Source: an uncultured Sulfolobales archaeon
Lineage (GTDB): Archaea; Thermoproteota; Thermoprotei_A; Sulfolobales; NBVN01
NCBI GenBank assembly: GCA_938073905.1
Contig: CALJEN010000007.1
Location: 1-57,949, forward strand
Direction: 5' to 3'
DNA: 57,949 bases
Under the pieces are notes generated by a model. It was not told the origin of the DNA. It saw only the letters and a list, made by a program, of their open reading frames with translations, and did no database searches. Position numbers and translations under genes: made by a program. Below are positions 1 to 8,390 of the stretch, piece after piece (position 1 is the stretch's first letter; each line of letters begins with the position of its first letter).

Positions 1-1
1 G

Positions 2-199
2 CCCTACAGGTGGAGGGTCAGGGCGCCAACCTACCAGAACATACCGGCCCTCAGGGCCATGCTCAGGGGAGCCCCCCTGGCGGACGCACCCCTGACGATA
101 GCCAGCATAGACCCCTGCTTCTCGTGTACGGACAGAGTCCTGGTGGTAGACCTGGAGACCGGGAGGAGGAGCAGGATCAGGCTGGGGCGGGGTGTCTAG
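2..199 (+). CDS. Group 4 [NiFe] hydrogenase large subunit, C-terminal end (partial)
   Basis: The frame starting at base 2 encodes only the last 65 residues; the 5' end lies outside the window. It reads RVRAPTYQNIPAL and then DPCFSCTDRV near the C terminus. The DPCxxC motif carries the two C-terminal cysteines that bind the Ni-Fe centre, which separates true hydrogenases from the related complex I subunit NuoD, where they are lost. The enzyme couples ferredoxin oxidation to proton reduction at the membrane. The next two genes are the matching ferredoxin-like and small subunits, with overlapping reading frames, so this is the 3' part of an Ech/Hyf/Mbh-type operon. Confidence 0.9.
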   Translation, partial: PYRWRVRAPTYQNIPALRAMLRGAPLADAPLTIASIDPCFSCTDRVLVVDLETGRRSRIRLGRGV

Positions 200-707
200 C
201 GTGTCGGTAGCGAAGATACTCGAGATGGCCCTGAGAGCCGGGAGGGTCACCAGGAGGTATCCCTACCAGCCACCCCTGCTGACACCGGAGTTCAGGGGCG
301 CCGTGCGGATAGACCCCTCGAAGTGCTGGGGGTGCGGCGCCTGCGTGAGGGTCTGTCCACCGAACGCCCTCACCATCAGGTCGTCCGGGAAGGATGTGAC
401 TCTCGAGTACTTCGTAGGCAGGTGCATCTTCTGCGGGATGTGCGCCGAGGTGTGCCCGGCGGGAGCGATCGAGGTGACGAAGGAGTTCGAGCTCTCGGCT
501 GCGTCGACCGAGGACCTCAGAACTAGGCTGGTCCACAGGCTGGCCCGCTGCTCGGTATGCGGAGCACCCGTGTGGACCGAGGCGGAGCTGAGGGCGGTGG
601 TCAAGGCGTCGCCGATAGCCGAGGAGTACATAGCTCTATGCCCGAAGCACAGGAAGGAGAGGTTCGCCAAAGCGGTGGCTCTCAGGTTGGGCGCCGAGGG
701 TGAATAG
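192..707 (+). CDS. Hydrogenase 4Fe-4S ferredoxin-type subunit (HyfH/MbhN-like)
   Basis: The protein has two classical 4Fe-4S clusters: CWGCGACVRVCP at about residues 45-56 and CIFCGMCAEVCP at about 78-89. It should carry electrons between ferredoxin and the hydrogenase small subunit. After the ferredoxin domain a further set, CSVCG and CPKH at about 120-155, looks like a zinc or extra metal site; such tails occur in some archaeal group 4 hydrogenase subunits. The GTG start at 192 overlaps the large-subunit stop by 8 nt; a second GTG at 201 is possible. The 3' end overlaps the small-subunit start at 700. Confidence 0.9.
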   Translation: MSSVSVAKILEMALRAGRVTRRYPYQPPLLTPEFRGAVRIDPSKCWGCGACVRVCPPNALTIRSSGKDVTLEYFVGRCIFCGMCAEVCPAGAIEVTKEFELSAASTEDLRTRLVHRLARCSVCGAPVWTEAELRAVVKASPIAEEYIALCPKHRKERFAKAVALRLGAEGE

Positions 708-1200
708 GGTGAACATAGCCAGGGCGCTGAGGGCCGTTAGGAAGAGTATCTGGGTGTTCCACCTCAACAGCGGGTCTTGCAACGCGTGCGACATCGAAGT
801 CCTCGATGCTCTGACGCCGTACTTCGACGTGGAGAGGTTCGGAGTGAAGCTGGTGGCCTCCCCCAGGCACGCCGACGTCATAATCTTCACCGGGCCGGTC
901 ACTAGGGAGTCTCTACCCAAGGTGGTGAGGGCCATCAAGGCCATGCCCAGGCCCAGGCTGATACTGGCCCTGGGATCCTGCGCCGTTGGCGGAGGCATAT
1001 GGTGGGACACCTACTCCACCCTCGGAGGCTTCAAGAAGCTCGAGGAGATCCTGAGGGAGAGCGGGGTCGAGGTGGACAGGGTAGTGTACGTACCGGGCTG
1101 CCCGGTCAGGCCGGAAGCGATAATATACGGGACGCTCCTCCTGCTGGGAGCCGTGGAGCAGAAGGTGAGGAGCTCGGAGGTGGCCGTCCCTGAGGGCTGA
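700..1200 (+). CDS. Group 4 [NiFe] hydrogenase small subunit (NuoB/HycG/EchC family)
   Basis: This 166-residue protein belongs to the NADH-ubiquinone oxidoreductase 20 kDa family. Cysteines for the proximal 4Fe-4S cluster are visible in GSCNACDIEVLDAL (about residues 25-38), ALGSCAVGGG (about 90) and YVPGCPVRPEAI (about 130). It passes electrons from the ferredoxin-like subunit to the Ni-Fe site of the large subunit. The length fits the compact EchC/MbhJ type. It starts with GTG at 700, overlapping the preceding stop, and ends at 1200, within the start of a small downstream frame. Function is certain at family level; the exact hydrogenase subtype is not. Confidence 0.92.
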   Translation: MNRVNIARALRAVRKSIWVFHLNSGSCNACDIEVLDALTPYFDVERFGVKLVASPRHADVIIFTGPVTRESLPKVVRAIKAMPRPRLILALGSCAVGGGIWWDTYSTLGGFKKLEEILRESGVEVDRVVYVPGCPVRPEAIIYGTLLLLGAVEQKVRSSEVAVPEG

Positions 1201-1444
1201 GGTCTACCTCTGCCGCGCAGAGGTTCCGGAGCTCTCGACGTACAGGCATGTATACGCGGCGGTCTCCACGTGCGCGTCGAGGGGGGTCTACAGGCTCGAG
1301 GAGCTCCCGAGAGGCCTGGTGGAGAGTCTGCTGAGCCGGAGCGAGGTAGTGCTGACAGACGTGGGGAGCGAGCTCTCGCGGCTCCTCGGCATAGAGCAGC
1401 TCGAGGACTACCAGTACCTGAGGATAGTGCTGGCCAGAGAGTAG
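1190..1444 (+). CDS. Small unrecognised ORF at the end of the hydrogenase operon
   Basis: An 84-codon frame runs on from the small subunit with an 11-nt overlap. It contains LTDVGSELSRLLGIEQLED near the C terminus. There is no ATG, GTG or TTG upstream of any useful length; an in-frame TGA lies at 1166 and the only candidate start is CTG at 1190. The overlap, same-strand position and composition like its neighbours support a real gene, perhaps an accessory subunit. I do not recognise the family. It could instead be a truncated gene whose start was lost. The downstream MFS gene is convergent, 21 nt away. Confidence 0.45.
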   Translation: MRAEVYLCRAEVPELSTYRHVYAAVSTCASRGVYRLEELPRGLVESLLSRSEVVLTDVGSELSRLLGIEQLEDYQYLRIVLARE

Positions 1445-1465
1445 GGGCCCGCGGCCCGGAGGGCT

Positions 1466-2635
1466 CTACGGCGCCAGCAGTGACGCGACTACGTGGCCCA
1501 CCACCGAGAACACGACGACGTGTGGGACGCCGTAGCGGGAGGCCAGGAGGCCACCGACCGCAGACCCGACAGCGCTCCCCAGCTCCAGCATCACCCTGTA
1601 GAGGAACGTCCCCTGGCCTCCCGAGGACCTCACGTAGGCGTTGTAGTTGGACGTGTTGAAAACGTTGAACAGCGCCGACGCTGCCAGGAGGAACGCGACC
1701 GCCTGTCCAACACCACCTAGGTGTAGAACGAAGGGGACCAGCAGGGCTCTGACAAGGCCCGAGGACAGCGTGACCAGCCTGCCGGCGGGCACCCTCGAGA
1801 CGAGCGCCAGAGCCGAGGCCGACGCGAGGGAGGAGAGGCCGTAGACCAGGACCGAGTCCCTCTTGCCGACGTAGCTCGAGAGCAGGCTCGGAACCAGGAT
1901 GAAGAGGGCGTCGGAGCTTGCCACCAGGACGAGCGCGGCCAGCAGCGGTCTGTAGCTAGGGACGTCCCTCCCGGCCTCCCACCTCAGCTCGAAGACTCTC
2001 GAGGGGCTCAGCTCGGACTCCAGGATCCTGGGGAGCAGCGACGTGAACTTCACGTAGCTGTACACCCTCTCCAGCTGCCTCGCCACCCTGAAGAGGGTCC
2101 TCTCCACGGGGATGACGATCGGAGGAAGGGAGACGGCGTAGGCTGTCGACGCGGCGACCGCGGTGAGCAGGACCCACGGCGCGGTTAGGAGGCCATAGTA
2201 GGCTGCCGTGAGGAGCACCCCCCTCACGGCCAGGGTCGCGTAGCTGGAGAGGTAGTTGTACCTCGCCCACTCCTCGTAGCTGACGTACTCGAGCACCGTG
2301 ACGCTGGTGGCCGTCTGCCCCAGGGACGCCGACGCGGCGTGCAGGGCCGAGTAGGCTACTAGAGCCCTCGCAGTATCCGCAGACCCCAGGGTGAGGGAGA
2401 GGGCTAGGCATAGCAGAAGCGACGAGGCGATGGCGGCCAGCCTGTTGAGACCCCCCTCGACGATCCTACCCGAGAGGAGGCTGACGACCACGAAGACGAG
2501 GCTCCAGGAGGAGCTGGCCATGCCGAGCGTCAGGGGGTCCGCTCCCAGTTCCAGGGCCAGGTAGAGGAAGAGCCAGAGATCGGTGAACGAGAGGACAGCC
2601 AGGTAGACCGATGACATCGCTAGCCACATCCTCAC
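1466..2635 (-). CDS. Major facilitator superfamily transporter
   Basis: A 389-residue, very hydrophobic protein with about 12 membrane segments and short loops, the usual MFS layout of two six-helix halves. A long cytoplasmic-type charged loop lies in the middle (about residues 180-235). No substrate-specific motif is visible, so the substrate is unknown; drug/metabolite export and sugar uptake are both possible. Starts are GTG at 2635 or ATG at 2629, the latter behind a GGAGTGAGG stretch. The gene is transcribed towards the hydrogenase operon. Its 5' end lies just 35 bp from the right end of a decayed TnpB element. Confidence 0.8.
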   Translation of the reverse strand: MRMWLAMSSVYLAVLSFTDLWLFLYLALELGADPLTLGMASSSWSLVFVVVSLLSGRIVEGGLNRLAAIASSLLLCLALSLTLGSADTARALVAYSALHAASASLGQTATSVTVLEYVSYEEWARYNYLSSYATLAVRGVLLTAAYYGLLTAPWVLLTAVAASTAYAVSLPPIVIPVERTLFRVARQLERVYSYVKFTSLLPRILESELSPSRVFELRWEAGRDVPSYRPLLAALVLVASSDALFILVPSLLSSYVGKRDSVLVYGLSSLASASALALVSRVPAGRLVTLSSGLVRALLVPFVLHLGGVGQAVAFLLAASALFNVFNTSNYNAYVRSSGGQGTFLYRVMLELGSAVGSAVGGLLASRYGVPHVVVFSVVGHVVASLLAP

Positions 2636-2670
2636 TCCTATCGGACTCTCCCCACTCCACCCCCATTTAA

Positions 2671-2815
2671 GGGTTCTGGGCTAAGCACCTGTGCCCAGCC
2701 CTCGGGGGCTTCCGTCCCCGCACCCGGGACACCTCCCCGTCGTCTCCCACCGGCGCTCGTCCAGGCGTGCCGATAGCGAACCCCTCTGACCTGAAACTGT
2801 TGCCTACGGCAGGGA
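2671..2815 (-). mobile_element. Decayed TnpB 3' tail and right end of an IS605/IS1341-type element (copy A)
   Basis: Read on the minus strand this segment is nearly identical for over 110 nt to 21744-21857, where the same stretch encodes a TnpB-like tail (FAIGTPGRAPVGDDG). Here one C is missing near 2809, which breaks the frame. The segment then runs into a hairpin (CTGGGC pairing with GCCCAG) and stops at GAACCC; the same hairpin and boundary occur at 57659 and 37096. Beyond base 2670 the copies no longer match, so 2670/2671 is the likely element end. No intact transposase accompanies it. Confidence 0.65.
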
Positions 2816-2871
2816 CCACATCATCTTCACATAAATGGTACGACTGCTATCGCGCTGGGTGCTCCGGCTCT

Positions 2872-3780
2872 TTGAAGGCGGTGCGCAGAGGTGCTCTGCA
2901 CTGGGAGCTGGCCTGCTACTCCGCGACGGCAGTCCTAGCGGCCGTGCTAGCCGCTGCCGCCGCGCTGGACAGCACGGAGCTGTGGGCCATCCTCTCGGCT
3001 CTCGGCGAGGAGCTGGCCTACGTGGGGCTCGCCCTCTCGTTCGCGTACCTCTTCGACTACGAGGCGGGGGTGACGGTGCTAGCCGCCCTCCTCTCCTCGG
3101 GCTCTCTCAACATCTTCCTGAAGTACCTCCTCGGAATCCCCAGGCCGCCACCGGAGCTCTGGAGAGCTCCAGCGGCGGGTCCCGGGTTCCCGAGCGGCCA
3201 CGCCCAGACCTCGGCCACTTTCTGGTCCGGGGTCTCGGCAACCGCGAGGAGACTCTGCGTCTCGGTGCTGTCCGCGGCGGTGGTGCTGTCCGTGGCGACC
3301 TCCAGGGTAGCCCTCAGGGTGCACAGTGTACCCGATGTGATCGGCGGGACCGCAATAGGAGTGCTCGTGGCCTCGGTCTCCGCGCTCCTGCTCAGGCGCC
3401 TCGGAGCCGGGAAGACCGCTCTGCTGCTCGCGCTCTCCAACGCGGCTCTGTCCTCCTGGAACCTGGCGTCCGGTCACGAAGTCCACACATCCGCCTCTCT
3501 CCTGGGACTCGGGGTCGGCATGGCAGTATCGGCGCCCATCGTGAGGAGGTCTTCCGAGGCCTTCAGAAGCCTCGGCCCGAGGGCCAGGCTAGCCGCACTG
3601 GCCGCGATCTTCGCGGTCTCCCTGGCTCTGACGTTCGCAGTAAGGGGCGGTGACCCGGTATCCAGGGTGGCCGCCTACTCTGCCGTGGGGTTCGCGATAG
3701 CGGCGGGGCCGGCGATCCTGAGGAGCCTCCTAGCTGGCGGTGGTCGAAGCATATTTTGGCCACGCTCGAGAGCTCACTGA
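2872..3780 (+). CDS. PAP2-family membrane phosphatase
   Basis: A multi-spanning membrane protein with the three PAP2 motifs: KYLLGIPRPP (about residues 85-95), the PSGH motif in FPSGHAQTS, and RVALRVHSVPDVIGG with the catalytic histidine and aspartate. Members dephosphorylate lipid phosphates such as polyprenyl diphosphate or phosphatidate. About 300 residues and some eight or nine helices are predicted by eye. The frame is open back to 2767, but bases 2767-2815 belong to the IS remnant, so I place the start at TTG 2872 (GTG 2881 is an alternative). A TATA-like ACATAAAT lies at 2829-2836. The 3' neighbour is a cupin. Confidence 0.85.
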   Translation: MKAVRRGALHWELACYSATAVLAAVLAAAAALDSTELWAILSALGEELAYVGLALSFAYLFDYEAGVTVLAALLSSGSLNIFLKYLLGIPRPPPELWRAPAAGPGFPSGHAQTSATFWSGVSATARRLCVSVLSAAVVLSVATSRVALRVHSVPDVIGGTAIGVLVASVSALLLRRLGAGKTALLLALSNAALSSWNLASGHEVHTSASLLGLGVGMAVSAPIVRRSSEAFRSLGPRARLAALAAIFAVSLALTFAVRGGDPVSRVAAYSAVGFAIAAGPAILRSLLAGGGRSIFWPRSRAH

Positions 3781-3799
3781 GGTCTCCGGGGTCGCGACC

Positions 3800-4204
3800 A
3801 TGATAGTGGACACCCGCGCGTTGCCCGAGTACAGGGTTCCCAGACCCTACGAGAGGAGCGTAAGAGTAGTGCTCGACCCGAGGCTCGGGAACTACGACAA
3901 AGCCACGATCCTCCTGGTGACGATAGAGCCAGGCAGCACGACGGGACTACACAAACACACGTCCGATGAGATCATATACGTGCTGTCCGGCAGGGGAGTC
4001 TCGATACTAGTCGAGGGAGAGAAGACCGTGGAGTCCGAGGTGGGGGAGGGCCACCTGGTGCTCGTCAGAGCGGGGATCATGCATGAGACGAGGAACACGG
4101 GGACCGAGCCCCTCAGGGCCTACTGCGTGTTCATCCCTCCTCCGCCGGCCGAGGGTCCCCTCGGAGAAGCCATAAAGTTGGCCATGGCCTCCGCGAAGAG
4201 TTAG
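3800..4204 (+). CDS. Small cupin-domain protein
   Basis: A single conserved beta-barrel cupin: GSTTGLHKHTSDEIIYVLSG gives motif 1 with its histidines and glutamate, and VRAGIMHETRNTG carries the motif 2 histidine. The metal site therefore looks complete. The frame is open from 3740, inside the PAP2 gene, but ATG 3800 gives a 134-residue protein that begins just upstream of the fold and is the more natural start. Family members act as isomerases, dioxygenases or sensors; nothing here fixes a substrate. A T5 run follows the stop, and the next gene is convergent. Confidence 0.82.
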   Translation: MIVDTRALPEYRVPRPYERSVRVVLDPRLGNYDKATILLVTIEPGSTTGLHKHTSDEIIYVLSGRGVSILVEGEKTVESEVGEGHLVLVRAGIMHETRNTGTEPLRAYCVFIPPPPAEGPLGEAIKLAMASAKS

Positions 4205-4211
4205 CGCGATT

Positions 4212-4217
4212 TTTACA
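4212..4217 (+). terminator. T-rich stretch after the cupin gene
   Basis: The run ATTTTTAC directly follows the cupin stop codon, between two convergent genes. Archaeal termination commonly uses such short T tracts, so this is a plausible terminator for the rightward PAP2-cupin transcript. No stem is obvious. Confidence 0.4.
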
Positions 4218-4258
4218 TTCTTCGGTTTGCACCGAGTCCACAAGGCATCGGCTCTCCG

Positions 4259-5194
4259 CTATGCTCGGCTTCCTCTCGCCAAGAGCTCGTAGACTCTGAC
4301 ATCGGACTTGAGCTTCGAGAGGAAGTTCTCGATGGGGCCCAGGATCTCGTCGAAGTGCTCCTCGAGGTACTCCAGCACTTTCCCCACCCCTTTCTCCAGC
4401 GTCGACCCGTCCACCGGAGCGTACGCGACTCCCTGCGAGAGCTTGGCAGCAACCCAGAGGCCGAGGGCCCCGCGGTCGACTCCCTCCTTGGCTCTGAGCC
4501 CCGAGTACAGCAGCGCGTCCCTCAGGAAGCCGTAGGCGGCCGACTTGACGGAGTGCTCCCTCAGCTCCCTCTCCACCTCTCCGGCTCTGGAGAGGAGTGC
4601 CCTCCTGATGTAGTCCCCGCTCAGTCCGGAGAAGTAAGCTCTCGCGGCCACTTCGGCGAAGTCGGTCGCCAGGAGGTCGGCGAGCCCGAGGCCCCCGAAG
4701 AGCACGTGGAGCATCAGGTAGCTACTCGACTTGGCAGACCTCACGAACCTCTCGACGACCTCGCGCTCCTCCACCGGCACGTACTCCCGGACGCTCTTGC
4801 CCAGGAGCAGGGCCTCGACGAACTCGGGCTCGAGGGGGTCCACGGCGACCACCCTCCCGCCGATCATCAGTGAGGGGACTGAAGGCACCGCGGTCTCCAG
4901 GAAGACCGGGCTACCCGGGTTCAGCGGAACTATCTCCAGCATTCTGTGGAGCCCTCTCTCTGAGAGGTACTTGACGACCCGGTAGCTCGAGGGGCAGTGA
5001 GCGTGGACTAGAAGCTTCAGGCTCGGCTCCGCCCCGACGTATACCGGCGCTCCTCTAGGGCTCTCCTGCTCGCCCCGAGAGTCCTCCCGCGAATCGGGCG
5101 AGCGGGCCAAGCTCTCGCGCACGCCTTCTCGGGAAGCCCGGACGCCGCACCCGAGACCGCTCAGGTTCTGCGAGTAGAGCACGGACGCCCCCAC
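4259..5194 (-). CDS. Thioredoxin-fold (glutaredoxin-like) protein of unknown function
   Basis: Residues about 55-130 look like a glutaredoxin/thioredoxin fold: LKLLVHAHCPSSYRVVKYL, then a cis-proline region VPSVPSLMIGGRVV. The active site is CPSS with a single cysteine, so a dithiol mechanism is unlikely; monothiol or structural use is more likely. The C-terminal 180 residues are helical and unrecognised. The N-terminal 50 residues are rich in Arg, Ser and Glu and may not be translated; GTG codons at 5194 and about 5182 are the candidates. A TATA-like CTTATAGA lies at about 5209-5216 on the minus strand, which would put transcription start near the second GTG. Confidence 0.6.
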   Translation of the reverse strand: MGASVLYSQNLSGLGCGVRASREGVRESLARSPDSREDSRGEQESPRGAPVYVGAEPSLKLLVHAHCPSSYRVVKYLSERGLHRMLEIVPLNPGSPVFLETAVPSVPSLMIGGRVVAVDPLEPEFVEALLLGKSVREYVPVEEREVVERFVRSAKSSSYLMLHVLFGGLGLADLLATDFAEVAARAYFSGLSGDYIRRALLSRAGEVERELREHSVKSAAYGFLRDALLYSGLRAKEGVDRGALGLWVAAKLSQGVAYAPVDGSTLEKGVGKVLEYLEEHFDEILGPIENFLSKLKSDVRVYELLARGSRA

Positions 5195-5295
5195 CCGTCA
5201 ACGAGAGAGGTCTATAAGCTTCGCTCTGCGCGGAGTAGGTCTCCGGGCTCGGTCCGCGAACGCGCTGTCGGCAGCGCGCGGGCTGTGTGCGGCAC

Positions 5296-6153
5296 CTACT
5301 CGGGGACTAGCCTCACTCCGCGCCCGGGCTCTATGTGGAGCCTAAAGGCCTTCCTGTAGTGGTCTGTCATCCTCATCTTCTTCACTATCACGTACCTCAC
5401 CACCTCCCTAGTCCTCTCGACGTCCTCCATCCAGAGGTGGAAGACCCCGTCCGCTATGTGCTCCAGCCCGAACCCGAAAGTGCTCCTCGTGGTCATGGCG
5501 TACTGGGACACCAGGTAGGCCGTCACGTTCTCCCTGTGCAGCGACACCTTGAGGTCGTAGCTGTACTTCCTGGCCATGGCGGGCTTGTCGGCCCAGAACG
5601 CGCTCACCGAGTCTACTACTAGCCTCACGTGCCTCGCCACCCCTCTCCCGCCCTCCCTCAGAACCCCGAGGACCCTGTAGGCCTCCCTGACCGCTGCTAC
5701 CAGGGTCTGGACGTCGAGGGCCGCGTACCTCCTGCCGCCCTCGTGCTCCTGCTCCTCGCTCAGCTGCCTAGCTACCTTGAGGAGACCGAACACGTCTACC
5801 ACTACGATCTCGGGAGGCTTCTGGGGCTCCCAGGAGCTCGATATGTCGAGGATGGAGTGGGTCTCGAAGTCCATCCCGAGCTGCCTGGCCTGCCTGACCA
5901 CGTCCCTGAACTCGGCCTCGGTGGTGACGTAGACGACCGGATCTCCGGCCTCCAGGCCGGCCCAGGCGAAGTGCATGCAGAGGATCGACTTGCCCGTCCC
6001 GGGCTCTCCGGTGACCGCGACCCACGAGCCCTTCGGGATCCCGCCCTCCAGGGCCTCGTCCAGCTCCTTCACCCCCGTCGAGATCCTCACCACGTCCTCG
6101 CGCGGCTTGACCCTCTTCGCGTGTTCCTGAGAGGAGCTCTCGGCACTCGACAT
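5296..6153 (-). CDS. KaiC-like RecA-superfamily ATPase, single domain
   Basis: A 285-residue protein with Walker A GEPGTGKS (about residue 50) preceded by STGVKELDEALEGGIPKG, the standard KaiC/GvpD-type entry, and a Walker B strand in HVRLVVDSVSAFW. Archaeal proteins of this class are putative regulators of signalling, motility or transcription; none of the signalling partners is nearby. ATG 6153 is chosen over GTG 6162 because GAGGTGG sits five bases upstream of it. A TATA-like CTTATTAT lies near 6186-6193 on the same strand, about 26 bp before the likely transcript start. Confidence 0.85.
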   Translation of the reverse strand: MSSAESSSQEHAKRVKPREDVVRISTGVKELDEALEGGIPKGSWVAVTGEPGTGKSILCMHFAWAGLEAGDPVVYVTTEAEFRDVVRQARQLGMDFETHSILDISSSWEPQKPPEIVVVDVFGLLKVARQLSEEQEHEGGRRYAALDVQTLVAAVREAYRVLGVLREGGRGVARHVRLVVDSVSAFWADKPAMARKYSYDLKVSLHRENVTAYLVSQYAMTTRSTFGFGLEHIADGVFHLWMEDVERTREVVRYVIVKKMRMTDHYRKAFRLHIEPGRGVRLVPE

Positions 6154-6386
6154 GCGGGCCACCTCGGTCTGCCCATTCGCTGGGATAATAAGCTGCGGGC
6201 GGACGCCCTCCGCCGGAAGCCTCGCGGTGCGCAGGAACCCCAGCGCTCCCGGGGCGCAGGTCGAGGCGTGGAGGAGGTCGCCGACAGCGCGGGGAGAATG
6301 GTGGACCGCTCCGAGCGTTTCAGCGTAAATTTGCTGCCGCGATCCCCTCCTCGGGAGAGGCTCTGGCCGGTAGCGCGGCTGTCGAG

Positions 6387-7118
6387 GTGAGGGAGCTCGT
6401 CAAGGTCTACCCCGGTGGCACCAGAGGGGTCGACGGCCTCACGTTCACGGTCTCCAGCGGCGAGATCTACGGTCTCGTGGGCCCCAACGGGAGCGGCAAG
6501 ACGACCACCCTCAGGGTGGTTGCGACCCTCCTCAAGCCTACGGGGGGCTCTGTGAGAGTCTTCGGACACGACGTCGTGCGCGACGCCATGAGGGTGCGCA
6601 GGCTCATAGCCTACCTCCCCGAGGAAGCGGGTGCCTACAGAGACCTCACGGGTCTCGACTTCGTGAAGTTCGTGCTTGGGGTTAGGCTGAGGGGGAGGGA
6701 GCTCGAGGAGGCCGTGGAGGAGGCCCTCGAGATAGCAGACCTGGGGTCCGACATCAGGAGGCCCGTCAGGGGCTACAGCAAGGGCATGAAGAGGCTGCTC
6801 GCCCTCTCCACGGTGCTAGCCTCGGGAGCCATGCTGATGGTGCTCGACGAGCCCACGGCCGGGCTGGACGTCGAGCACAGCATCAGGATCCGGAACCTCA
6901 TCGCTGAGTACTCGAGGAGGAGGAGGGGGGCCTCGGTGCTGGTCAGCAGTCACAACATGCTGGAGGTCGAGCACCTCTGCGACAGGGTCGGGATACTGTA
7001 CAGGGGGAGGCTTGCCGCCGAGGGGACTCCCGAAGGGCTCAAGGCCGAGCGCTCGGCGAGGAACCTCGAGGAGGTGTTCGTAAGCGTCGTGAGGGGGGTG
7101 GCGGGTGGCGCTCGGTAG
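6387..7118 (+). CDS. ABC-2 type transporter ATP-binding protein
   Basis: A standard ABC ATPase of 243 residues: Walker A GPNGSGKTT (about residues 32-40), signature RGYSKGMKRL (about 130), Walker B MLMVLDEPTAGLD, and the switch histidine in VSSHNM. This arrangement is typical of NatA/CcmA-like exporters. The next gene overlaps it by 14 nt and is the permease, so the two form one exporter. GTG 6387 is the start used; the frame is open further upstream but without a good start. A possible TATA element, GTAAATTT, lies at about 6324-6331. Confidence 0.92.
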   Translation: MRELVKVYPGGTRGVDGLTFTVSSGEIYGLVGPNGSGKTTTLRVVATLLKPTGGSVRVFGHDVVRDAMRVRRLIAYLPEEAGAYRDLTGLDFVKFVLGVRLRGRELEEAVEEALEIADLGSDIRRPVRGYSKGMKRLLALSTVLASGAMLMVLDEPTAGLDVEHSIRIRNLIAEYSRRRRGASVLVSSHNMLEVEHLCDRVGILYRGRLAAEGTPEGLKAERSARNLEEVFVSVVRGVAGGAR

Positions 7119-8361
7119 GCTCGTTAAGAAGGAGGTAGTGGCCGTTCTCAAGAGCCCCGCGTTCGCTACCGCGCTGATCGTCGTGGTCGTCTACTTCGTG
7201 GTCCTCGGTAGGGCCGTGGGTGTGGCGACCGAACAGGTTGCGCGCGAGGCTCTCGAGGCCGTGGTGGGAGTGGTCGTTGAGGATGGCGACCCTCTCACCG
7301 CCAGGGTCTTAGCCGTGGCCAACGCGACCCTCGGGGGCAAGCTGCTGACCACCGGTAGTGTGGAAGAGGGCCTCCGGAGGTTCCCGGCCGTGGTGGTGAT
7401 CCCCGAAGCCTTCGGGGCTTCCCTGCTAGACCCCGGCGCAACGGCCTACGTGCGCGGCTACGTGACCCTGGAGAGGGTCTCCGCGCTCCAGGGAGCAAGG
7501 GCCGAGAGCGTCGCGCGCGTAGCCGCGCTGCTGGGAGAGGTGGCGAGGAGGCTCATCGCGGCAGAGAGAGGGATAGACGTGGCCGAGATGGGCAAGCCGG
7601 TGTCGGTCATGGTCGAGGCCGTCGTGGGGAGCAGAGTCCTAGACCTGGGCTCCCTCTCGTCGCTGCTCCTCTCCACGACGGTTTTCGCGATACTCGTCGG
7701 TCTCCTGGGATTGATGACGCTCATGTACAGCGCCCAGGCCGTAGCGGGGGAGAAGGAGGAGAAGGCATTCGAGATGCTCCTCACGCTCCCGGTCAACAGG
7801 ATGACGATAGCCGTGGCGAAGATAGTGGGAGCCGTCGCGGTCTCGGCCCTGACTACCGCGGTGTACTTCCTCGGCTTCTCGTACGTGATGGCGTCCATCC
7901 CCGGGGCCGAGCAGGCTGCGGATGCGTCCGCAACCCCCCTGTCTCTGCAGATCATGGTGGAGCACCTGGGGAGCGGGGGCATCGTCCTGCTCGTGGCCTC
8001 TCTCGGGCTGGTGCTGCTGTTCTCGGGCTCCCTGGGGCTACTCATCGGGGTCCTATCCGGAGACACCAGGGTCGCTGGAGCGATAGCGGGGCCCATCGGG
8101 GTCGTGCTCTACATCGGGCTCGTGGCTGCCCAGCTCGTCGGCATCCCGCTGGGCACCGAGTCGGCTCTGCTCGGAGCGACGGTCTACGGGCTACCTCTCA
8201 CGATAGTCGTGTCCAGGCTCACCGGAGACGCGACCGTCGCGCTGTTGGCCGCGAGCGCGGCGTCGGCGGTCGTCACCGCGACCCTGGTGGTCGTGATGAG
8301 GGTCTTCGAAAGTGAGAGAATTCTCATCGGCGTGTCCCTGAGGAGGCGAAGGAGGGCGTAG
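7105..8361 (+). CDS. ABC-2 type transporter permease
   Basis: A 418-residue permease with one N-terminal membrane helix, a long extracellular domain (about residues 45-180) and five or six helices in the C-terminal half, the topology of NatB-like ABC-2 permeases. The motif AVAGEKEEKAFEMLLTLPV at about residues 213-230 is the conserved cytoplasmic loop of this family. It should export ions, lipids or small drugs with the ATPase encoded just upstream; the substrate is not evident. The GTG start lies inside the ATPase gene, indicating translational coupling. Confidence 0.9.
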   Translation: MALGRLVKKEVVAVLKSPAFATALIVVVVYFVVLGRAVGVATEQVAREALEAVVGVVVEDGDPLTARVLAVANATLGGKLLTTGSVEEGLRRFPAVVVIPEAFGASLLDPGATAYVRGYVTLERVSALQGARAESVARVAALLGEVARRLIAAERGIDVAEMGKPVSVMVEAVVGSRVLDLGSLSSLLLSTTVFAILVGLLGLMTLMYSAQAVAGEKEEKAFEMLLTLPVNRMTIAVAKIVGAVAVSALTTAVYFLGFSYVMASIPGAEQAADASATPLSLQIMVEHLGSGGIVLLVASLGLVLLFSGSLGLLIGVLSGDTRVAGAIAGPIGVVLYIGLVAAQLVGIPLGTESALLGATVYGLPLTIVVSRLTGDATVALLAASAASAVVTATLVVVMRVFESERILIGVSLRRRRRA

Positions 8362-8390
8362 CATCGACCTCTAGGGGGTCCGGGAGTCAT

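Noticed and set aside
5205-5225. Divergent promoter reading rightwards from the TATAAGCTT at 5215
   Set aside because: The sequence is near-palindromic and could work both ways, but no rightward gene follows before 6387.
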